Numbered from the stretch's first letter, positions 18,105 through 50,217 are shown. The stretch is DNA of 64,000 nucleotides from Montifringilla adamsi (GCA_017590115.1 JAGGNK010008559.1:8673888-8737887), one strand, 5' to 3'. Made by a program: numbers and translations. Notes: generated from the letters alone by a model not told the origin.

Positions 18105-18610
18105 GGTGCCTGAGGCAGGAGGGCCGGGGCTGTGCCTATGGCAAGGATTGCGGGGCTCCCGCCGAGGCGGAGACGGGGAGGAGGCGCGTGAGGCGGGAAT
18201 GGTGGAGCTGCGCCTGAGGCGGGAACGGCGGGGCTTTCCTGAGGCGGGCATTGCGGGGTGCTACCTGAGGCGGGAATGGTGGGGGCTTTGGCTGAGGAGG
18301 GAATGTCGGGGTGGTGCCTGAAGAGGGGATCGCAGGGCTTTGGCTGAGGCGGAGCGGTGCCTGAGGCGGGAATTGTGGAGCCTTGCCTGAGGCGGGGGGG
18401 CCCAGGCGGTGCCTGAGGCGGGGATTGTGGGACTTTCCTGAGGCGGGAATGGTGGAGCTGTGCCTGAGGAGGGGATTGCGGGGCTTTCCTCAGGCAGGAA
18501 TGGCGGGGCTTTGGCTGAGGCGGGAATGGTGGAGCCCCGCCTGCGGGGGGGATTGCATTCCCCTGAGGCGGGAATGGCGGGGCGGTGCCTGAGGCGGGAG
18601 GGGCGGGGCC
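18105..18610. repeat. GC-rich minisatellite upstream of C4orf3
   Basis: Roughly fifteen or more imperfect copies of a unit of about 27-30 bases are built around GCCTGAGGCGGGAATGGCGG. The units vary at several positions and in length. Many contain GGCGGG, a GC-box core. Because stops are depleted, long spurious open frames run through it on both strands. It ends about 50 bases before the CCAAT box of the C4orf3 promoter. Confidence 0.85.
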
Positions 18611-18735
18611 GCAGCGCGTGATCCCGGGGGCGTGGCCGTGGTACGTGCGTTGCGTTCTCATTGGTGCCGCACCCGGAAGAGCCGCTGGCGCCTGCGCGGT
18701 GGGGCCGCCCCCTGCATCCCCTTTCCGCAGAGGAG

Positions 18736-18918
18736 ATGGAGGCGGCGGCGCGGCGGCGGCCGCGGGAGCCGGAACGGGAGCAGGAGCAGGAGCAGGAGCA
18801 GGACGATGGTGGGCGGGTGATGTCACGATCCCTGTCGGGACAGTCCTACTGGCTGGACCTGTGGCTTTTTATCCTCTTCGATCTGGCGCTTTTCCTGTTC
18901 ATCTACTTACTGCCCTGA
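18736..18918 (+). CDS. C4orf3: C4orf3 / another-regulin (ALN) micropeptide, complete
   Basis: This 60-aa single-pass membrane peptide belongs to the regulin family (phospholamban, sarcolipin, myoregulin, endoregulin, ALN), which inhibit SERCA calcium pumps in the ER. The N-terminal half is charged and cytosolic, with RRR at 6-8 and an (EQ)4 run at 15-22. The C-terminal block SYWLDLWLFILFD (37-49) followed by LALFLFIYLLP is the transmembrane helix and is nearly identical to human C4orf3, which ends FLFVYFLP. ATG 18736 is the first in-frame ATG in the open frame and has G at -3 and G at +4. The N-terminus is poorly conserved against human, so the identification rests on the membrane helix and on synteny between FABP2 and USP53. 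The whole CDS lies in exon 1. Confidence 0.93.
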   Translation: MEAAARRRPREPEREQEQEQEQDDGGRVMSRSLSGQSYWLDLWLFILFDLALFLFIYLLP

Positions 18919-19275
18919 GGGCGCGGCCCAGGTGAGGAGCGGCGTTCGGGGGCGGGCGGGCCGTCGGTCTGTCCGTCTGTCGGTCGGTCAGCCCGACGGA
19001 CTGTGCCGCCTGGAGGAAAGGGTCCGCTTCAGGAGCGGGACCCTGGGAGCAGCCTTGGCATTCCCACAGCCCCGCCTCAGAAGGCCTCGGGAGTACAAAT
19101 GCCTCTCAGGAAACTGGAAGCTGATTCCAAACCACCCCAGCTTTATTTATTTGTTTGCGCGATTTATTATCCGCTCTTTGTTCAGGAGGTGTGATTGATG
19201 CTCCTTGCATGTCAGTATGTCCTGACAGTCTGTGCAGCGCTACGAACATAACCAGACCTTTCCTGTTCTCCGCAG

Positions 19276-19600
19276 GGCCATTGCCACCAAGGGAATTCTC
19301 ACCTATTTCGCACCTTGCGAACACAGGCGGTGGAAGAGGAGGACCATTTGTGCGGGATAAGCAACTGGGAACACGACTCCACTTGAGTGTGGATGGAGGA
19401 GGCACATTGTTGTACTGTACCGTGATCAACCTCTGTGTCACAAGTGTCACTGTTCGGGTTTTGCCTGTGTCCTGCTCGTGTGTCCTGAGCTGTGCCTTAG
19501 AGGTCCCGTACCACAGACTGACCGTGCTTTGTGATTAGTGCCTAGAGGTCTGTTGGGCAGAAATCGAACAATGCACTGTGTGAATAAAATCCACTGAAAG
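19276..19600 (+). other. C4orf3: Probable C4orf3 noncoding exon 2 (3' UTR)
   Basis: A donor CCCAG|GTGAGG lies 13 bases after the stop (exon end 18931). A pyrimidine-rich acceptor ctccgcag ends at 19275. AATAAA signals follow at 19583-19588 and 19623-19628. A spliced 3' UTR is my inference from these signals. Confidence 0.5.
19583..19588 (+). terminator. C4orf3: C4orf3 poly(A) signal
   Basis: AATAAA on the + strand, with a second copy 40 bases downstream at 19623-19628. Confidence 0.6.
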
Positions 19601-19699
19601 GACACCCTGCAGCGGGGCTGAGAATAAAACCCAGCTCTTCTGTACACTGAAGATACAGCTCAGACCTGTTCCCTCAACAGATGAAGCTTGGCCAGCTGT

Positions 19700-22600
19700 T
19701 CTGCTTCCAAAAAGTTAATTCTGATGGGTTGATGCTGGTTGGTTTATTATTATACCTTTCTGTTTTTTCTTTCTTTACCTTCTGCAGTAACTGAGCCCTC
19801 TCAGACTCAGTATTTATAGATATAAATATGTACATATATAAACATGTCAGTGTTTAACCCAGCAGCAGTGTCCTGTCCTCACTTACTGATTAAGATAAAT
19901 CAGGTTCTGATTTCCTTGCTAGAAACTGTGAAGGAGGAGCTTACAAGAGCAGCCTTGAGTCACTGGCAGATGACACATAAAGATCCCTCCTCCTCACTGC
20001 CCATGGATGGTATAAGCAGACAGTGACAGGTAATTAAAAGGTTTCAACATCAATTTCCTCTCTCTCACTAGAGGGAGACTCTCAAACTTGTGTTAAAGGG
20101 AGGAGTCTCTTGCAGTCTTTGGAGAAGGAAACAGAAGCTGAGCACATGGGGTGAGCTTTTTGCCAGGGCTAGATTGGGGGAAGACAGTTTTCAAGCTTTG
20201 GATGAAGGGGGTTCAGTTTTCTTTAGCATTTTTCCCTTGGGAATACAAATTTCTATTTCTGAGAAGTACAATCCATGCGTGGTGGCTGGTTTCTTTTTTT
20301 TTTTCCTCAGAAGTACATATAACAAAATTGCATATGTATATGTTACATAAATATAACAGGACTGCAGAGACTTGGAACCACAGAGTGGCTCAATGTCTTC
20401 CCACACAATAAATGAAAATGGACCAGGATGAGGTTAAATAGCATTGGGGATGCAAAAATAGACAAATGTTCTTTCCTTCTATTTTTATTCCATTGTGAAG
20501 ACAGCTTTGCTATTGGCAGTGGTTTGTTTCAGTAGTCAGCCCTGTGCTGTAGGAACAGAGATGCTGTGCCCTGCTGGCATTTATCATCCTGGCTGCTGGC
20601 ACCTGTGAGATCAGAGTGGTTTCAGGGATCTTGACTCAAGGTGCACAGGAGCCCTGCACTGTGACTGCATTCTCACAAACACCAGAATGGGCATTCCAGT
20701 TTTTGAATGAGGCCATTAGAGACAAGTTCACGATCTTCACTACCTTTTTTTACCCCCCTTCAGGCATGATATCACAAGTGAAAACCTCAGTGAACAACCT
20801 ATCAGGAAAAGACTGTAATGTTACTCCATTTCTTTTTTGATAAGGAAAACAGGTGAGATTTAAAGGCTTAGTAAGTTGAATTTCAAGGTATCTGCAACTA
20901 ATTTAGTCTTCTCCTTCAACCAGATCTGACATTAAAGGTTTTGCTTACCTAGGAAAAGTTAAGAGCTAACAAAGTGCTGCACTGGGCTCCAGCTGTTCCA
21001 TAGGCACATGGAGCTCCTAAGTACAGAGATCCAGGTAAATTCTGCTTATCCCTAGTAAAGAAAGTAAGGTAGCTCGTGTATCCATCAATCACTTGTCACC
21101 AAGTCTGTGGGGTTATGGTATAAAAATGGCTTTATGCATTTCATAGCTGTTTGAAAAGTTTAATCTATTTAATAGCTTTATGAACAAATACTTCAGAATA
21201 TGAATTTTACTGTTCAGAAAAGGTAACCAAACCACCATCTCAACAAAAACTTTCAACCATCAGCAGCATTATGTGTCGTGTTAAAAATGTAGTTCTGGAA
21301 AGCCAACCTTTTTTCTTAAACACGAAACACAAAAAGAACAGACAACAAAGATTTTAAATTTTTATCTTGATGTTTTGAACAAGTAGAACTTTGCAAGTAA
21401 ATAATTCTAAAGACTGAAAAATATATTAATTACAAGACTCGTTAATATCTTTACTGTTACAAAAATTGTCTAGGCTCTTATACAAATCTATAGCTGGAGG
21501 GGGACATTTATAAAAAAATAAATAGGCACCCTAGGCAAGTTAAAACGAGTTATCACATATTAGTTAGCAAATATTACATACATACATACATGGAGTGCAG
21601 AGGCAAATATAAAAATGAAGGTGCCTTGATTAGCTGTCTGTTTAATCATGAAATACCTGGTAAACGTGGGTCACAGAGGAAGCTGTCTGGTGAGATTGCT
21701 CCAAGCTAAGCGAGGAAACTGAAGTACACCTAAGTTACTGCAGCTATTTAGAGAGGAGTTTAGCAGTTGTGCTTACTGGGAGCAGAGTTCATTGGTATCA
21801 GTAAGAGGCATTCATATTGCTTGTGGTACACAAGTATCAACATTGCTATGCATGTTTAAAAATAAGTGTTCTAACATCATTCACAGTTGCTGTGCTATCC
21901 ATACATAAAAATACTGTCATTTCAAATACAAGATTTTTTTTGCTTTTTTGCAAAACATAATTTTACAAATTATACATTATTTACAAATTCCAATAATCAT
22001 GGTTTTTACACAGGTATTAGAGGACAGTTGTACTTAACTGGCTATGTATATTATGTAACATGGCTAGATGAAATAGAAAAGTTTGATTTACAGGTTCTGA
22101 AATCTCTCTTAAAAATATTACAATAGAAATCACCCAAGTTCTTACATTTTTAGTGTTCTTCTGTAGTCAGTTAGTTTTCCTACAAAAGGATCTTTGTTTA
22201 TGTTGCTGTTTACTAGCAGCCATAAAGAAACATGCATAGCATTTTCACTATAAATTCTAGAATTCATTTTTTCCCCAAGTGCTACAACAGATCTTGATCA
22301 AGAAGGTAGAAAGGTTAATCTGAGATACCTGGTTTCTTGCATATATATAATGTTCCAGTTCTACTGTAAGGTACATGTTATTTAAAAGAAAAAAGAACCT
22401 GACCTTGCCACAGAATAACCGAAATTACTGTTTAAATGTTTACCTTAGATAATTGTGCTAAACAATTGCCATCATTTGGTTGAAGCACTAAAACACATGT
22501 GCATAAGGTTATAAACATGAAAAAAAGTTTTTCTGATGTATTATTTTAATAATAAAAGGCATTGATGTTTAGGTGTAATCAGCAGCACCCCAAGTTAACA

Positions 22601-23938
22601 CTCCAATGTGAATAATGGAAAAATTTTACCTTTTTAGGTTGTGCCAGGCTTTGCTATGCTGCCTCAGCACTCAGTAGATGGTTCTGTGCACTGATTTCAC
22701 TAACCAGATAAAAGCCAAATAAATCTTCCTCCTTGTTACTGAGATAAGTCAGGTTAACAAAAGACAAGGTAAATTCCAGAGCTGCCAAAACTGGATACAG
22801 AGTGACAGAGCAGAGAAAGAGGAATCTTTCCTTTCCATGCCCCCTTAGCCACCAGTCTGGCTGCACATTCAGCCTGACCCGCTAATGCAGACCATGTCCA
22901 TGTGTAGGACTGATCCAAATGGGAAAACATGTTAGTTAAAAAAAAAAAAATTGAGAAAAAAATCAAATGTGTGATCCCCATGAACCAAAATGTCAAAGCT
23001 GAAAAAAAGGGGGAGTTTAATAAATAGCAGCATTGACTTTGCATGCAATTGTAGAATAAGTCAGAACTGAAGGTAAGTAGGAATTACTTCTAAAATGTTA
23101 CAAAATTCATCTCTCATAGTTGCATGACTCTATTTAAAATTAGCATCCTATTCTGTTGTACTGGTTTGTAACTTGTTAAGTTAAATTTAATAAGTTAAAG
23201 TATACAGCTTAAAGGATGAACAAATCTGATAAATGTGTTTAAAAATGTACACTAACAGAGCAGAGGTATTAATAGGAAAGCATTACTGCAGTTTACTTAA
23301 ATTCCCTTTGAAAGTCTAATTTAACACTTGCAAACCAAAGTGGTTTTTAAAGAAGTATTATTATTAAGGCTTTTCAAATAAAAAATAAATCCTCTGGGTA
23401 AACTTGCATTAAAGACACTTGAAGGTTTGTGAAAGCACAGACTCTGAGAGACATGGCTTGAAAAAACCACATCACCTCCTGCTACCTCTGAGGATAAATA
23501 CTGCTCTGTTATGACTTCATGTACTGCATTAGTTGTGGTAGCATGCTTATCCCTTTTGTTAGTCTAAGAACAGTGACCACAGTCTGAAGGAGCACTTCTC
23601 AAAATGCAGCTAACCACATCTTACAGAATTAGTAACATCCAGCTGATCCCACTGCTGCAAGGTGTGCTTGCCCCGAGGGACCACATGGAATACAAACTGA
23701 AGAAGACAAGCTGAGTAACAGAGCATTAAGGCAACTAGAGTAACAAATCCAAGAACCACAAGTTTAGCACCTCTTCTCTTCGCCTCTATTTGCATATTTG
23801 TTTGAACAGTCACAACTCCTAAGCAAGTACAGTCAGCTGGGTACCTGGTCATCACACAGACACAGATTTGAGGTTGTGTCCCTTGACAGACTACAGGAAA
23901 TGCTGAAGTCAGATCCAGGTGTGGGCTTCTTGGAGAAC
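19700..23938 (-). other. USP53: USP53 3' UTR and tail-to-tail spacer with C4orf3
   Basis: No coding frame is seen on either strand. On the - strand, AATAAA signals appear as TTTATT at 20484-20489 and 19743-19748. A Pumilio-type TGTAAATA lies on the - strand at 21978-21985. The AT-rich, low-complexity stretch 21.3-22.6 kb looks like 3' UTR. The true end of USP53 cannot be placed from sequence alone. Confidence 0.45.
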
Positions 23939-43143
<19,205 letters not shown>

Positions 43144-43943
43144 CTGAAATAAGAAAAAAACAGAAATTATTGGAAAAACAAGAAAAATCCAAAATGTTAA
43201 AGAGCTTCTAAATGAAAAAAAAAGATCATGATAAAACAACCTCTAAATCTAAAGGCAAGATGAAATAGCCAGGAAAGTGGAGAAGAAAAAATCCCCACCT
43301 AATAATTGTTCTTAAGCCATAAAAGTTATTTTATCTATCATAATAAATTATCTCCTAATTTCTTACACATCTCTAAAGACCAAAATAAAATTGCTGTAAA
43401 GATTCTCCTAAAAACCAGCAACAGCTTATAAAAAGACCATATAATACATGAGTTACTCAATCTTTGAATCTCCAAGTCTAATAAAAACATTACCAAGAAA
43501 AAAATCTTTTTTATTCAACACTCCAAAAGCTGAGCTGGTTTTTATTTCAGTTTTATGGATGGATTGTCAGCTAGTACTCAGCTTTCAGAAGTTTGTTCTG
43601 CCTACTAAATACTACATAAATGTGTCATTAACCTGGCTGCATTCTCAAAGCAATCAGAAAAACAGTGCTAACAGCAATGCAACAACATTCTGGTCGCTGC
43701 CCAGTTCCAGGATTTTCAAATTCCAACAATAAGGGTTGTTTCTCCAATTCGTGAAGGAGCCTGTTGAAGGTTAAAGGAGTCCATTTCCAGAATATCCCCA
43801 CAACCACATGTAAAGCCCAAGCCATGATCCTCTCAAAACAATGGATTATTCTGTCTGTTGGGCATTACTACATCACCCACACAAACATTTGGAGGAACAG
43901 AACAGAATAAATTTAAATAAACCAACACAATTGGGGTTGCATA

Positions 43944-43944
43944 T

Positions 43945-43975
<31 letters not shown>

Positions 43976-43976
43976 G
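43944..43976 (+). repeat. (TG)n followed by an 18-base G tract
   Basis: Alternating TG at 43944-43958 runs into 18 consecutive G at 43959-43976. Confidence 0.95.
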
Positions 43977-45557
43977 AAATTTGGGCCTCACATTTCAACG
44001 GAGATATTCACCTTCAATCTCACAAGCATGTGAGATACCAAAGACATACCAGTATACTTCAAAACCTGCAGCTTCTCACAACAGTTTTTTTCCACTGTGT
44101 AAGCTTAGCAAGATTAATGAGGAATATTAAAAAACAAAAATTAATTGTGTAGTTGGAATACTGTATAAACTGGAAGAGAACTTAGCTGAGAACAAGCAAC
44201 ATCACATTCACAAAAAACCACTCTACAGCTCTCTAATACTGTACAGCTGGGATGTGTGGCTTTCAAAAATACACACAGGAAGTCTTGCACCCCTAAAACC
44301 ATTCCCCTTTATTTAAGAGAAACATTGGTACTTGCTTGTATTCAAAAATAAAATCAATAACTGGAACCTAACCAAAAGTCTCTTTTGCCCCATGAATAAT
44401 CAGATGAGTTCTGTTTGTTTACTGATGTTACTCACCCGTAAGTAATTTGATTTAATAATACTGGAGATAGAAAGTGTGATTTGTGGCAGCGCTGAGCAAG
44501 GAGTCTGAAATCTAGCTGGAAACTGACCTTGACAGAACATCATGTAACAATTTTGTTTTCTTTATGTTCACTTCAGTTAATCCAAAAAGAGAATAGGAAA
44601 AGAAAATGTAGCTGGAAATGTGTATCAGCTTCAGATCTTATTAGAAATACACACTGTTTTGGATACAAGAGTTCATCCAGAATAATTTAGGAGAATGACA
44701 AAGACCATTCATTTACTAAGAACTTACAGGAAGTAATTTTCTCTTGCATGTCAGGGATGCCCTACAACTAACACTCCATGCACCAAGCATTTAGCTATTG
44801 AGCTGGCTCCCAGGAAAAGTTATAATGATTCAGTGCAAGAATTTAATTAAAAAATGTTTCTGGATTAGCTCTGTGTCCCATTGCATTAAAATGCTTCCTG
44901 CTGAACTTCACATCCACAAAGCTGTGAATACAAATAATTCCATCTGCCACACAATCTTATTCTAATAAATTGCGGAACACATTAATTGCAGTTTTCATAT
45001 ATAGAAGTTCCACTGCATCAAATACTAAGGTGCATGGCTTCTTATTCATTAGTAAGAGAGGCACTGCAGATGAGCCTTCCAAGAGTGCCAGAAGCAATGG
45101 GATTAAATTGCCATCACAGCCTCTCCATAAAGTGAGAAAGCCTATAGTAGTATCTTGCTTTGAAATTTACATTTGACAAATAACTCAGTTTTGAGTTGAA
45201 AAAAAAAAAAATAAAAACAACAAGAATATGACTGCTCTGACAAGCCTATTCCCATCACAGATGGCTTTGTAAACCAGAGAAGTGATGCTGCTGATCAGTT
45301 TTGGCTGCTTCATCTCCCATAAGTTTAGGTGAAGTTTCAGGTGACTGGCACTTGGACCAGACTCCCACAACCTAAATTCAATAGTCAATAGCACTATAAT
45401 TAGGACATGAAGACTTCTTCCTTGTCTGTGGTAAGCCAGTGTTGCTAAGGGCACTGCAGCATTTATTAACCACTGGGGTTTACCAGATCTTTTTAGGTTC
45501 CTGGCTTGCCAAAGGCGTGAGTGACAGAGTATAGACCATCAGTCAGCTGTGCATGCC

Positions 45558-45695
45558 CCATCCCTGGCAGTGTTCAAGGGCAAGTTGAATGGGGCTCTGA
45601 GCAACCTGGTCTAGTGGAAGGTGCCCCTGCCCATGGCAGGGGGTTTGGAACACAATGATCTTTAAGGCCCCTTCCAACCCAAACATTCTGTGATT
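45558..45695 (+). mobile_element. CR1 LINE 3' fragment, forward orientation
   Basis: It reads in CR1 order: CCTGGCAGTGTTCAAGGGCA, GAGCAACCTGGTCTAGTGGA, CCCATGGCAGGGGG, GATCTTTAAGGCCCCTTCCA, and an end near ATTCTGTGATT, the CR1 terminal octamer region. It is a 5'-truncated dead copy in USP53 intron 1, and is diagnostic of an avian or reptilian genome. Confidence 0.92.
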
Positions 45696-48600
45696 GAACC
45701 ATACTGAGTCTACAGTAAGCACAATATTTCAGTAAAAGAGTTATTTCACACAGTGTTACTGACATGCTACAGAAGATTTTTAGCAGCTGAGAATTACAGG
45801 AACACGTCCTTCAGACTACAGGAATTGGTTGTGGACAACTGTTCTCAACCAAAGACACTAAACAAGGGCATTAAGCTCTCAAACCAATGTCTATTTACCA
45901 GCCTTACTCCTTCCACCTTGCCCAATTTCAGCCACTGTTCTTCAGTCACAGGTGATTTCATCAAGCCCCTTGCTACCCTTAGCTGTGCAGCCTTACAGCA
46001 CAAAACACATGCCTGTCAAAAATTTCTGGCACTTGCCTTTACAGCTTCCAGAACAACAAATCCACTTGTCAGCAGAACTGCACGTTATCACCTGCTTGGT
46101 TGGTACACCCCAGCACGTAGCTGTGGCTGGCACAGACTCTTTAGTTTAAGAAGCAGTGTCACTAAAGAAGCTTAGAAATCAGTGCAGCTGATATTTTGCC
46201 TAAACAATCACTTTCTACAAGCACATTTGGGTTTAAGCATCTCTGATATCCATCAAGATAAAACTGATGAGATAAACAGTTGGCTCTGTGAACACTGGAA
46301 CTACCAGTGCTGGGCTCCTGATAATTTTCTGCCTCATGGCTGAGTTCTTGCAGTTTTCTCCCTAGCTGGGGCATAAGCCAACTCTGCTCCTCACATCATC
46401 TTACGAGGTCTCTCTCTTCCAGCCAGCTGCCTCTTTTCATGCACTTTCTAAGTACATAATCATCTTTGAGGCTTCTATCCCTTCTGTCAAATTGAATGAA
46501 AACCTGCCAACAAGTTCAAAAGTTGTTGACTGCTTCTATCCCTGAAATTTGGCTGAAGAATAGTTATTTACATCTTCTTGGCTTCACTTTGCAACTATTC
46601 TCAGTGTGTTGCACAAATTACTAATGGCAAACCTCTCTCATGCCCAGTGCTGGGCTTGCTTTTAAGCATTTTGCTTCTGCTTGCAGTTCATGCCTCTGTG
46701 CTGAGCCTGGCAACCCCACCCAACACACTGACAACTCAGGGAAATCAATTCCTAAACTGATGTAACTTAGGAATTTAGACACAAGACAACAAAAATTGTG
46801 AAGGAAGACTGATGAAATATATTATGAGGGAATAAAGCTGTGATAGGAAACCACTAAAATTCTCTGCAATGAGCCAGTATTATTAGGACTGGGGTTACTG
46901 TCTCCTCCTTAACAGAATGAAATTCATCAAAATTTCAACAACTTGCAACTGCAAGAATTGGAGTGTTTTTTCCTCAGTTCAAAAGGTTGTAGTTTAAAAT
47001 TGCCAAATCTTGTTAACCGAACGAAAATCTGATTTGCATTGTGACAGTGCTGGAGGTTGTAATTATTTTTCCCGACATTTGAAGAAAGAAATAAACAGTG
47101 AAGCTGCTTTAAAAATGCAGGAAAAGACCAAAATTTGAAAGGAGTCATCTCTTACACCCACCTCAATGAGGCTGAATCATAATTTTTTGGCCCCTGCACA
47201 GATCCTGTCTCCTTCCACCTTTAAGCCCCCATGTTAAATTTATTTTTCAACAAATCTCATGCACCATAAGATACATGTAAATGCTTTTAGTAGCCATCAG
47301 TCTTTGTCCTTGGAAGGTGTCGCAGAAATACATTTAGAGGAATGCAAATTCTCACAATTTTAAACATCAGGGAGGGAAAAAAACTTCATTAATAGCACTT
47401 ACTTGCAACACACATAAGAAACAAGAACAACACTACAAGAAAAGGCCAACATCAGTATGTTACCACTGGCTGGTATTGGTCTGACACATTCTTTCTCCTT
47501 CTGTCACAGACTCAAAAAGTACGCAAGACACCAAAGGAGTAGTTGATGGTATCTCCTCCAGAAATTCTTCCAAACCATCCTCGTAGATTTTCAGCCCAGA
47601 CTTTTTCTTTTTTCAGGATCTCTATTGTCTCTTCTGGAGCCCTTGCCTATTTAGCTGTCCCTCCTATGCCAAACCACTGCTCCTGCACGTCACACGTCTC
47701 TGTTCCCTTCCAGGATGGAGAACCAGAAGCGTAGATGCTATCCCAGATGGCTTTTGTGTAAGTGCACCATTTTTTGCTTTAAGCTGTTCCAATAAAAACT
47801 TTCCTGTTTGCATCAAAACCAAAACAACAGGTTCACAGCTCAGCCTCCCTCATCTGTCACAAGGAGAAACCGACTTTAGAAATAGCTGCAATGGGAACTC
47901 TGAGTAAAGATCTTGGAGAACACAAATTCCCAGCCCATGACACGGGCCAGCATTTACAGTGAATCATCACACAGACACCACGGAGAAGATTTTTGTTTCT
48001 CCGTCTTCCTACTGCTTTACATGTGATTATTCAAAGACTACAATGTACCCTTTCCTGAGCCTCAGAAAGATAGAATGTATCTTTACAGCGATACTCACAC
48101 TTGCCTTTTTGTCTCAGATTAATTGCCTGGCTTTTCAGTCGTTTGATCTGTGCAGATGTTTGATCATTAACAGAAGTGCAAAATACCATGTTCTGCTCTT
48201 CCTCAAAAAGCTTTCTGACTTCTTAAGTCACCAGGAAAAAAAATGACAAAACTGAGTTACAAGGAATGGTAATGTCAGCACCATCTTTAAACCCACGCAT
48301 ATTTTATAGGTTTGTCAAAAAAAGAGTTTGAATGTCTGAATCACTATACCTCATATATTTCTTCATTAACATATCCTGTACAAACCTTCCTAGAAACACT
48401 TCACTCAGTCCACACATCTAAAATCCTGATCCAGCCTCAACCCATCATCATTTAACCTGGCCCCAACAAACTCCTACTTGTTTCTGCTCCAACCATGAAG
48501 CTTGTCAAGAACTCTGTGAATGGGTTTTGCTCGCATCACTACATCCCTCAGTGACTAAACTGTTTTACTCTACCTAGAGCCATAAACCAAGGAATAAACA

Positions 48601-49886
48601 AGGACAGTGGCAATATCCTGACACCCTCTGGGTCACACTTGCAAATCATTTTGTCAGTGGCACACCATGCATACTGTTTGGCCAAAAAAGATTCTGCACT
48701 ATCAAGGCTTGATAGCTTGAAAGTCAAGTGCATATTTTTTCTGTTTTTACTGTCAACATACCATTGGTCAAGAATAATAACTTTTTATACAAGTAATTTG
48801 ATGCTTAAAAAAAATAACCAGTAAGTACTTCTTACTTTGCAACAATTTGTAAGGGGAAGAAAGGATTATCTACATTTTGACAAGGTTAATTTACAGTCAG
48901 ATTATAACATGAGGTCTCACTATTTTGACACCAAAAACACCCTTTCATTCTATAAGAAAAGAGCAGGTAATCAGAAAATTAGTCAAGGGATTTTCCATTG
49001 CCTTGGGGTGGAAGGGCATCATGAATCAGGCACAATGCTGTTTGCACGATTGTTTTCTTAAAATAATCCTGGTAGCTTCAAAGTTAGGAAAGCTTAAGTG
49101 GGTCAGTGTTTGGTGATTTTGGTAGGGGGTTGCATGAGCAAAATAAAGCACTAAGTAGAGATATGTAAAACTCACACTTATTCTGGGAAGGGAAAAACGT
49201 AGGTTGAGAGAACAAGTCATGGTTCCTCTGAAAAGCTGATTTTAAAATATTTGCATTGAAAATCAAAGTAAGGGATATAGGTAAACTTAGACCTGATGCT
49301 AAGCAGGTGATTTGCATACATTCTCATACATCTACCCACATGCCTCTGAAACTCCATCTGTACGAGAACACACAGCAAAACAACTCTGCCACCAAAACGC
49401 TGCAAACTGCTTAAATTTCAAACAGCTCCAGCACTACCTGTACTGGCATTTCCTGTTCCAGGCAGACAGCCTCTGGAAACACTCCTGTAGAACTCGCTGC
49501 TGGGCATGTGACGGCCGCGTTGAACATTAACCGCGCACCGCGCCTCGCTCCGAGCCCGCACCGCGCTCGCCGCTCCAGCCCCGCGGCCCCTCGGCTTACA
49601 CAACGGCGGGGGCAGCGCCGGCCGCGGCCCCGGAGCTGCCGCTGACCCCCACCCACGCAGCCCCGGCAGGGATTTAACTCTGGCCGGGAGGAGGCGACGC
49701 TCCCGTCCCCCGGCACTCCGTCCCCACCTCGGCACCGCAGCCGCCTCCGCCGCCGGGACCGCGGCCACAACCGTGCCCGCTCCCCGAGCCAAGCCGACCC
49801 CTGCCCACTGCAGTTTACCCCCTGCCCGACCCGCGGCTCAGCCCCTGTCCCAGCCCCGCCTCAGTCTCGGCGGACCCCCGGCTCAC

Positions 49887-50060
49887 CGGCGGCTCCTCAC
49901 GCAGCTCCTCTCCCGCCCCCTCCCGGCGGCGACTCCGGGCGCGGCCCCGCCCTCACGGCAACTTTTACTTCCCCCGCTTCCCGCTCCTCCTTCGCGCTCC
50001 CCTCCCCAGCCCGGCGCCGCCGCGCCTGCGCAGTGTGGCGGCAGCCGGGACGCTCTCCCA
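49887..50060 (-). other. USP53: Candidate noncoding USP53 exon 1
   Basis: The 3' boundary is set by the consensus donor at 49887/49886; the 5' end is guessed from the promoter elements. No transcript evidence is available. Confidence 0.35.
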
Positions 50061-50217
50061 GAGCCGTGTCCCGGATATTCCCGAGCCAGGGAAGGGAGGG
50101 AGGGAGGGAAGGAGAGGGCAGCGGCGATTGGAGGCGGTGGCCGCGCCCTCGGCCAGCGCGCCTGCGCGGTGCGCGCGCGGGAAGGTGCGCGGGGCCGGGG
50201 GCGCCTGAGGGGCCGCG

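Larger units (their letters stand above)
17822..19100. promoter_or_regulatory. C4orf3: CpG island over the C4orf3 promoter and first exon
   Basis: GC and CpG content rise sharply against AT-rich flanks. Close upstream of the start codon are an inverted CCAAT box (ATTGG, 18660-18664), an ETS-type site CCGGAAG (18673-18679) and an NRF1-like GCGCCTGCGC (18688-18697). No TATA box is seen. This is the usual design of a broadly active, TATA-less promoter. Confidence 0.7.
43150..49880 (-). other. USP53: USP53 first intron (about 6.7 kb)
   Basis: I find no supported exon. It holds a GT/G tract at 43944-43976 and a CR1 fragment at 45558-45695. Other open frames are short and lack splice support. Confidence 0.55.

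Noticed and set aside
18661..18735. Longer C4orf3 start upstream of ATG 18736
   Set aside because: The open frame extends upstream only to a non-ATG codon; the extra residues overlap promoter elements and have no counterpart in the family.
18083..18826. 247-codon proline/alanine-rich frame on the - strand
   Set aside because: It is the reverse of the GC-rich minisatellite and runs antisense through the C4orf3 exon. Low-complexity repeats without stops explain it; several other frames are open in the same place.
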